A stretch of 9,564 nucleotides of DNA, taken from the NCBI GenBank assembly GCA_002427465.1, contig DIRC01000023.1:1-9564 (forward strand), read 5' to 3'. The DNA comes from Clostridiales bacterium UBA5446. Lineage in GTDB: Bacteria; Bacillota; Clostridia; Oscillospirales; Oscillospiraceae. Shown piece by piece: positions 6,200-9,564 of the stretch (positions are counted from its first letter, which is position 1; every line of letters starts with the position of its first letter). Below the pieces are notes generated by a model. That model was not told the origin of the DNA. It ran no database searches and was given only the letters and a program-made list of their open reading frames with translations. The position numbers and the translations under genes are program-made.

Positions 6200-6994
6200 A
6201 TGAAACTGGAAAAATTGCAGTACACAGTGGAAAACGGCATCGGTGTCGTGACTATGAACTACATGAAGAACCTCAACGCCATCGACGAGCAGATGGCTGA
6301 TGAGCTCATGTACGTCGTAGAAACCATGGAGAAGGACCCCAATGTCAGGGTAGCCGTATTCAAGGGCTCCGAAAAGGCTTTCTCGGCCGGCGGAGACATC
6401 GGGTATTTCTATCAGTTGATCAAGGCCGGCGGCAAGGTCAATATGGACGGTCTGATCAGCAAGGTCGGTTCTGTCACCGACGGAATCAAGAAGATGAGCA
6501 AACTGGTTATCGCCTCCGTCTGCGGCGCCGCGGCCGGCGCCGGCGTCAGCCTTGCGCTCTCCGCCGACTTCATTGTCTGCGCGGACAACGCCAAGTTCAT
6601 TATGGCTTTCGTGAATCTCGGCTTGGTCCCCGATACCGGCGGAACCTATCTGCTGGCCAAGGAGCTGGGTGAGAAGCGCGCCATGGAGCTTTGTGCCACC
6701 GGACGTCCTATGGGCGCCGAGGAAGCCAAGGCTGCCGGCATAGTTTACCAGGTCGTTCCCAAGGAAGAGCTGGACGCCGCTACCATGAAGCTTGCCAAGA
6801 AGTTTGCCGCAGGCCCGCTGCTCTCCTACAAGAATATCAAGAAGCAGGTATATGAAGCCAGCTTCGACGACTACAAAAAGTACCTCGACGAATGCGAGAT
6901 CCCCACTCAGCGCGAATGCGCCGCCTCCACCGACTTCCAGGAAGGCGTCAAGGCCTTTATGGAGAAGCGCAAGGCCGCCTTCGAAGGCAAGTAA
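6200..6994 (+). CDS. Crotonase-fold protein, probably a PaaG-type enoyl-CoA isomerase
   Basis: A 264-residue crotonase-superfamily protein, normal length. The oxyanion-hole segments are present: AFSAGGDI (60-67) and GAAAGAG (109-115). The two glutamates of true enoyl-CoA hydratases (Glu144 and Glu164 in the rat enzyme) align with Ser117 and Phe137, so water addition is unlikely. GLVPDTGGT (141-149) supplies Asp145, the position of the single catalytic Asp in PaaG-type isomerases and in 4-chlorobenzoyl-CoA dehalogenase; the AKFIMAF..LGLVPD stretch resembles PaaG. Automatic annotation will probably say enoyl-CoA hydratase. A double-bond shift (for example beta-gamma to alpha-beta) would feed the dehydrogenase in this operon (inference). 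The ATG follows AAGGAGGT at 6 bases. It could instead bind a non-fatty acyl-CoA. Confidence 0.88.
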   Translation: MKLEKLQYTVENGIGVVTMNYMKNLNAIDEQMADELMYVVETMEKDPNVRVAVFKGSEKAFSAGGDIGYFYQLIKAGGKVNMDGLISKVGSVTDGIKKMSKLVIASVCGAAAGAGVSLALSADFIVCADNAKFIMAFVNLGLVPDTGGTYLLAKELGEKRAMELCATGRPMGAEEAKAAGIVYQVVPKEELDAATMKLAKKFAAGPLLSYKNIKKQVYEASFDDYKKYLDECEIPTQRECAASTDFQEGVKAFMEKRKAAFEGK

Positions 6995-7005
6995 TCAAGA
7001 CGGAA

Positions 7006-7021
7006 CGATAAGAAATTATCG
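7006..7021 (+). other. Small hairpin with GAAA tetraloop before the transporter gene
   Basis: CGATAA (7006-7011) and TTATCG (7016-7021) form a perfect 6-bp stem closed by the stable loop GAAA (7012-7015). It lies 9 bases before the transporter's AGGAGG (7031-7036). It has no T run and may slow RNA decay or tune transporter translation. Confidence 0.4.
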
Positions 7022-7043
7022 ACAATTAAGAGGAGGATAATAA

Positions 7044-7655
7044 ATGGAACATCACGGAGCTTCCCCCGGGCCTGCCGGCCTTGTCGCCTTTGCGGTTGCC
7101 TGCTACACGTTCTTCGGCTTATTTATAGGCTTCGTTCCCAGCACGGGTTTACCGATGCTGTCTGCGTGGCTCATGGGTGGTTTTGTAGTACAGATTATTG
7201 TTGCGAAAATGGAGCTTGAACATGGAGAGCTCCTAGGCGGCAACGTGTTCTGCTTCTTCCAGGGATTCTTCATGCTCACCGGCGCCATCAGCTGCTTCTT
7301 TAAGTGGCTCTGCCCGATTCTGGGTGTGGCTTATGACGTCAGAGTTGAAGGACTCGGATGGGGTGCGTGCACCTTGGCCCTCATTCTCTGGAGCCCCGCG
7401 TATTTCAAGAAGTCCAACGGCACTTTCAGCCTCGCGATAATCTCAACCGACATAGCGCTTGTTCTTATTTCCCTCAAGGATCTCGGCTTTATCGGCGGTG
7501 CCGCGGTGTCTAAAGTCATTGCATTCGCGCTGCTTATAGCCGGCACCCTCGGCATCTATGTCGCAAGTGCAGTGCAGCTCAACAGCGCATTCGGCAAGAC
7601 TGTCCTGCCGCTTCTTCCTCCCCTGATCAAGAGCGAGGCAAGCGAAACAGCTTGA
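7044..7655 (+). CDS. satP: AceTr/SatP-family acetate or short-chain carboxylate transporter
   Basis: A 203-residue integral membrane protein with six predicted hydrophobic spans near 11-30, 36-54, 66-88, 105-120, 128-146 and 154-178. This is the size and topology of the GPR1/FUN34/YaaH (AceTr) family, whose E. coli member SatP moves acetate and succinate with protons. The family's GNTF motif appears as GNVF (66-69), and the C-terminal YVASAVQLNSAFGKTVLPL (172-190) closely follows E. coli SatP. The N-terminal signature NPAPLGL is degenerate here (SPGPAGL, 7-13), which may change what it carries. The start has an ideal AGGAGG at 7 bases. Placement between the isomerase and CoA-transferase genes suggests that it imports the acid to be activated or exports the acid released by CoA transfer. 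Family call strong, substrate inferred. Confidence 0.88.
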   Translation: MEHHGASPGPAGLVAFAVACYTFFGLFIGFVPSTGLPMLSAWLMGGFVVQIIVAKMELEHGELLGGNVFCFFQGFFMLTGAISCFFKWLCPILGVAYDVRVEGLGWGACTLALILWSPAYFKKSNGTFSLAIISTDIALVLISLKDLGFIGGAAVSKVIAFALLIAGTLGIYVASAVQLNSAFGKTVLPLLPPLIKSEASETA

Positions 7656-7674
7656 TTCTTGATGGCTTAATATG

Positions 7675-7694
7675 AAAGGTGGTAAACTAAATTG
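7675..7694 (+). promoter_or_regulatory. Ribosome site and TTG start codon of the CoA-transferase A subunit
   Basis: AAAGGTGGT (7675-7683) lies 8 bases before TTG at 7692-7694. The TTG start gives an N-terminus that lines up with CtfA (start, then SK-hydrophobic-hydrophobic and DGxTI). The first in-frame ATG, 33 bases later at 7725, would remove the first beta strand. Confidence 0.75.
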
Positions 7695-8408
7695 CGATCA
7701 AAAGTAGTGACTAAAGAAGAAGCCATGGCAAAGGTCCATGACGGCCAGACAATTGCTTTCAGCGACATCCACGGTATGATGGCGGCTGACGAGCTCATCG
7801 CTGGAATACTTGAGAAGGGCGTCAAGGACATCGTCGCCATCTCCATCTCCGGCGGTAACCCCGGCGAAGGCGTCGGCCTGCTGATCGGCGCAAAGCGCGT
7901 TAAGAAGCTCATCACAACCCACACCGGCCTGAACCCCGAAGCTGTTAAGCAGCTGTTCGCCGGCGAGCTCGAGGTCGAGTACAACCCCATGGGCACATGG
8001 GTAGAGCGCCAGCATGCAGCTGCTGCCGGACTCGGCGGCTGCCTGACCCCCACCGGTGTCGGCACCGAGGTCGAAGAAGGCAAGCAGAAGCTCACCCTCG
8101 GCGGCAAAGAGTATCTGCTCGAGCTGCCCCTGCCCTCAGATGTTGCTATCATCAAGGCGACGAAGGCCGACACCGCCGGCAACGTCCATTTCAAGATGAA
8201 TGCAATCAACTACAATGACACCATGGCTCTGGCCTCCAAGTTCGTCATCGTTGAGGTCGAGGAGCTTGTTGAAGTCGGCGAGCTTGGCCCCGAAGAAATC
8301 GACCTCCCGGCACCCGTCGTCGATATGGTATATCTCAGAACCGGTGAGAAGAAGTACCTGCCGAAGATGTGGCAGCGCCTGAAGGCAAAAGCAGAAGGAG
8401 GTAAATAA
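7692..8408 (+). CDS. Family I CoA-transferase, subunit A (alpha)
   Basis: A 238-residue alpha subunit like clostridial CtfA and E. coli AtoD, which move CoA between acyl-CoA and a free acid. Recognisable segments are GAKRVKKLITTHTGLNPE (66-83), ELEVEYNPMGTWVERQHAA (92-110), LTPTGVGTEVEEGK (118-131) and LELPLPSDVAIIKATKADTAGN (143-164). The family's CoA-binding loop GGF-xxx-G-x-P is absent: after DGQTIAF (17-23) the loop reads SDIHGMMAA (24-32). It has a C-terminal tail of about 20 residues, rich in Lys, beyond CtfA. Translation starts at TTG. The stop is 2 bases before subunit B, and the B ribosome site is inside its last codons, consistent with a 1:1 complex. Substrates may be acetate, butyrate, acetoacetate or another acid; the altered loop makes a standard assignment unsafe. 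Confidence 0.92.
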   Translation: MRSKVVTKEEAMAKVHDGQTIAFSDIHGMMAADELIAGILEKGVKDIVAISISGGNPGEGVGLLIGAKRVKKLITTHTGLNPEAVKQLFAGELEVEYNPMGTWVERQHAAAAGLGGCLTPTGVGTEVEEGKQKLTLGGKEYLLELPLPSDVAIIKATKADTAGNVHFKMNAINYNDTMALASKFVIVEVEELVEVGELGPEEIDLPAPVVDMVYLRTGEKKYLPKMWQRLKAKAEGGK

Positions 8409-8410
8409 TT

Positions 8411-9067
8411 ATGGCATTGACTGGACGTGCACTGATAGCAGCTCGCTGCGCTAAGTTTTTCAAGGACGGAGATTTCGTCAACCTTGGCATAGGCGTTCCC
8501 CTGCTGTGTGTCAACTATCTTCCCGAAGGTGTGCAGCTCTGGCTCGAGACCGAGATCGGTGCTGTCGGCAGCGGCTCTTCCCCCAAGTGGAGCGATGCTG
8601 ACCCCGACGTGTTCGACGCTGGCGGACAGCCCGCCACCCTTATTTCCGGCGGCAGCGTCTGCAACCTGCAGCGCTCATTCACCTTCATCCGCGGCGGCCA
8701 CATTGACGCCACCGTCCTCGGCACCCTTGAAGTGGATCAGGAAGGCAATATCGCCAACTGGAAGATCCCCGGAAAGCTCGCCCCGGGCATGGGCGGCGCC
8801 ATGGACCTCTGCGCCGGCGTCAAGAAGATCATTGTCGCCACCGACCACTGCGAAAAGAGCGGATCTTCCAAGATCCTGAAGAAGTGCACCCTGCCCCTGA
8901 CCGGTGTCAAGTGCGTAACTGACATTGTCACAGAGAGATGCTACTTCGAAGTCGGCCCCCACGGGCTGATACTCAGAGAACTGGCTCCGGGCTACACCGT
9001 TGAAGACATCCGTGCGTGCACCGAGGCTGATTTCACTGTTGCCGACAAGGTCGGCGTAATGGAATAA
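8411..9067 (+). CDS. Family I CoA-transferase, subunit B (beta, catalytic Glu)
   Basis: A 218-residue beta subunit close in length to clostridial CtfB (221) and like AtoA. Segments VNLGIGVPLL (23-32), FIRGGHIDATVLGTLEVDQEG, NWKIPGK, GMGGAMDL and KILKKCTLPLTG follow CtfB closely. The family's QSENG motif, whose Glu forms the covalent glutamyl-CoA intermediate, reads LETEIGAVG (45-53): Glu48 is kept but Ser and Asn are replaced by Thr and Ile. The enzyme should still work by glutamyl-CoA ping-pong, possibly with changed acid preference. AAGGAGGT (8395-8402), inside the end of subunit A, lies 8 bases before the ATG. It is the last gene of the operon before the strong hairpin. Typical annotation would be acetate/butyrate-acetoacetate CoA-transferase subunit B. 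Confidence 0.93.
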   Translation: MALTGRALIAARCAKFFKDGDFVNLGIGVPLLCVNYLPEGVQLWLETEIGAVGSGSSPKWSDADPDVFDAGGQPATLISGGSVCNLQRSFTFIRGGHIDATVLGTLEVDQEGNIANWKIPGKLAPGMGGAMDLCAGVKKIIVATDHCEKSGSSKILKKCTLPLTGVKCVTDIVTERCYFEVGPHGLILRELAPGYTVEDIRACTEADFTVADKVGVME

Positions 9068-9089
9068 TTCAGGGCCGAAAAATAAAATC

Positions 9090-9122
9090 TCAGAAGCAGG
9101 CCCTCTAAGGGCCTGCTTCTGA
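9090..9122. terminator. Perfect 15-bp hairpin between the CoA-transferase gene and coaD
   Basis: Positions 9090-9104 and 9108-9122 are exact reverse complements (arm TCAGAAGCAGGCCCT, loop CTA). On the plus strand no T run follows: the next bases are AGCTGAGG and the coaD ribosome site. On the minus strand the hairpin is followed by AGATTTTATTTTTCGG, which fits an intrinsic terminator facing left. AGGGCC also occurs upstream (9071-9076) and can pair with GGCCCT (9099-9104), so a competing fold exists. Plus-strand termination is therefore uncertain; an RNA-stability or attenuation role is possible. Confidence 0.6.
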
Positions 9123-9138
9123 AGCTGAGGAGACAAAT

Positions 9139-9564
9139 ATGAGTCTCGCTATATATCCTGGCAATTTCGACCCGCCCACGCTAGGGCATCTGGGCATCAT
9201 CAGAAGAGCTGCATCGATATTCGACGAAGTCAAAGTCTGTGTGATGAAAGATGATGCCAAGGCTGGCGCCATGTTCACACCGGACGAGCGTGTTTGCCTG
9301 ATAAGTGAGATCACAGAGGATTTTGATAACGTTACAGTCTCCGCCTTCAGCGGACTTCTGGCGGATTATATCGAAGAGTTTGAAAACCCGGTCATTATCA
9401 GAGGCCTTCGCGCCATAACGGATTTTGACTACGAGTTTCAAATGGCGCAGGTCAACAAAAAGCTCAATCCCAGACTTGAAACCATGTTCTTGATCGCGGA
9501 CAACAGCTACACCTATCTGAGTTCCAGCGTGGTGCGGATGCTTGCGAAATTCGGCGGGAAGCTC
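9139..9564 (+). CDS. coaD: Phosphopantetheine adenylyltransferase (3' end beyond window)
   Basis: The first 142 residues of CoaD (usually about 160) are visible; the stop lies beyond the window. CoaD joins ATP and 4'-phosphopantetheine to make dephospho-CoA, the penultimate step of CoA synthesis. Visible marks are YPGNFDPPTLGH (6-17) with the T/HxGH-type His17, Lys41, FSGLLADY (70-77), IIRGLRAITDFDYEFQMA (86-103) with Arg88 and Arg91, and YLSSSVVR (126-133). After the GH motif the usual Asp of GHLDII is Gly19. The ATG follows GAGGAG (9127-9132) at 6 bases, right after the hairpin. It is probably a housekeeping gene with its own control, though next to a CoA-ester operon it could share CoA supply logic (inference). 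Confidence 0.96.
   Translation, partial: MSLAIYPGNFDPPTLGHLGIIRRAASIFDEVKVCVMKDDAKAGAMFTPDERVCLISEITEDFDNVTVSAFSGLLADYIEEFENPVIIRGLRAITDFDYEFQMAQVNKKLNPRLETMFLIADNSYTYLSSSVVRMLAKFGGKL

Noticed and set aside
1..9564. CRISPR arrays, tRNA or rRNA genes, insertion sequences, phage or defence genes
   Set aside because: No regularly spaced repeats, cloverleaf segments, rRNA-like stretches, transposase or integrase motifs were seen. The window is metabolic and regulatory.

Overview
The window looks like a chromosomal segment of an anaerobic Bacillota (Clostridia-type) bacterium. The evidence is strong AGGAGG ribosome binding sites, moderately GC-rich genes with AT-rich intergenic DNA, a regulator of the YtoI type (HTH, DRTGG, CBS, hotdog) known from Firmicutes, and an acyl-CoA dehydrogenase-EtfB-EtfA gene order typical of fermenting clostridia. 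No species can be named from the sequence alone.

Layout. Positions 1-201 hold no gene; the first 15 bases look like the right half of a terminator cut by the window edge. On the minus strand, reading right to left, a YtoI-like sensor/regulator (2693-1335) overlaps by 28 bases a divergent acyl-CoA dehydrogenase paralogue (1362-202). A 337-base intergenic region (2781-3117) separates this pair from a plus-strand operon. It holds most of a minus-strand promoter, a plus-strand promoter, a tandem 8-bp repeat and an operator-like repeat/palindrome cluster in the plus-strand leader.

The plus-strand operon (3118-9067) encodes an acyl-CoA dehydrogenase, EtfB, EtfA, a crotonase-fold protein that looks like a PaaG-type isomerase rather than a hydratase, an AceTr/SatP-family carboxylate transporter, and the A and B subunits of a family I CoA-transferase. 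After a strong 15-bp hairpin comes coaD (phosphopantetheine adenylyltransferase), cut off by the window end.

How the genes could work together (inference): a short unsaturated acid enters, or a product acid leaves, through the transporter. The two-subunit CoA-transferase activates the acid from an acyl-CoA donor. The isomerase places the double bond at alpha-beta, and the acyl-CoA dehydrogenase with EtfAB reduces it, or runs in the oxidative direction. No thiolase, 3-hydroxyacyl-CoA dehydrogenase, competent hydratase or acyl-CoA ligase is present, so this is not a complete beta-oxidation or butyrate-synthesis cluster. The divergent regulator has domains suited to sensing adenine nucleotides (CBS) and an acyl-thioester (hotdog), making it the natural candidate controller. 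The substrate is unknown; several proteins lack residues their families normally keep, so it may be unusual.
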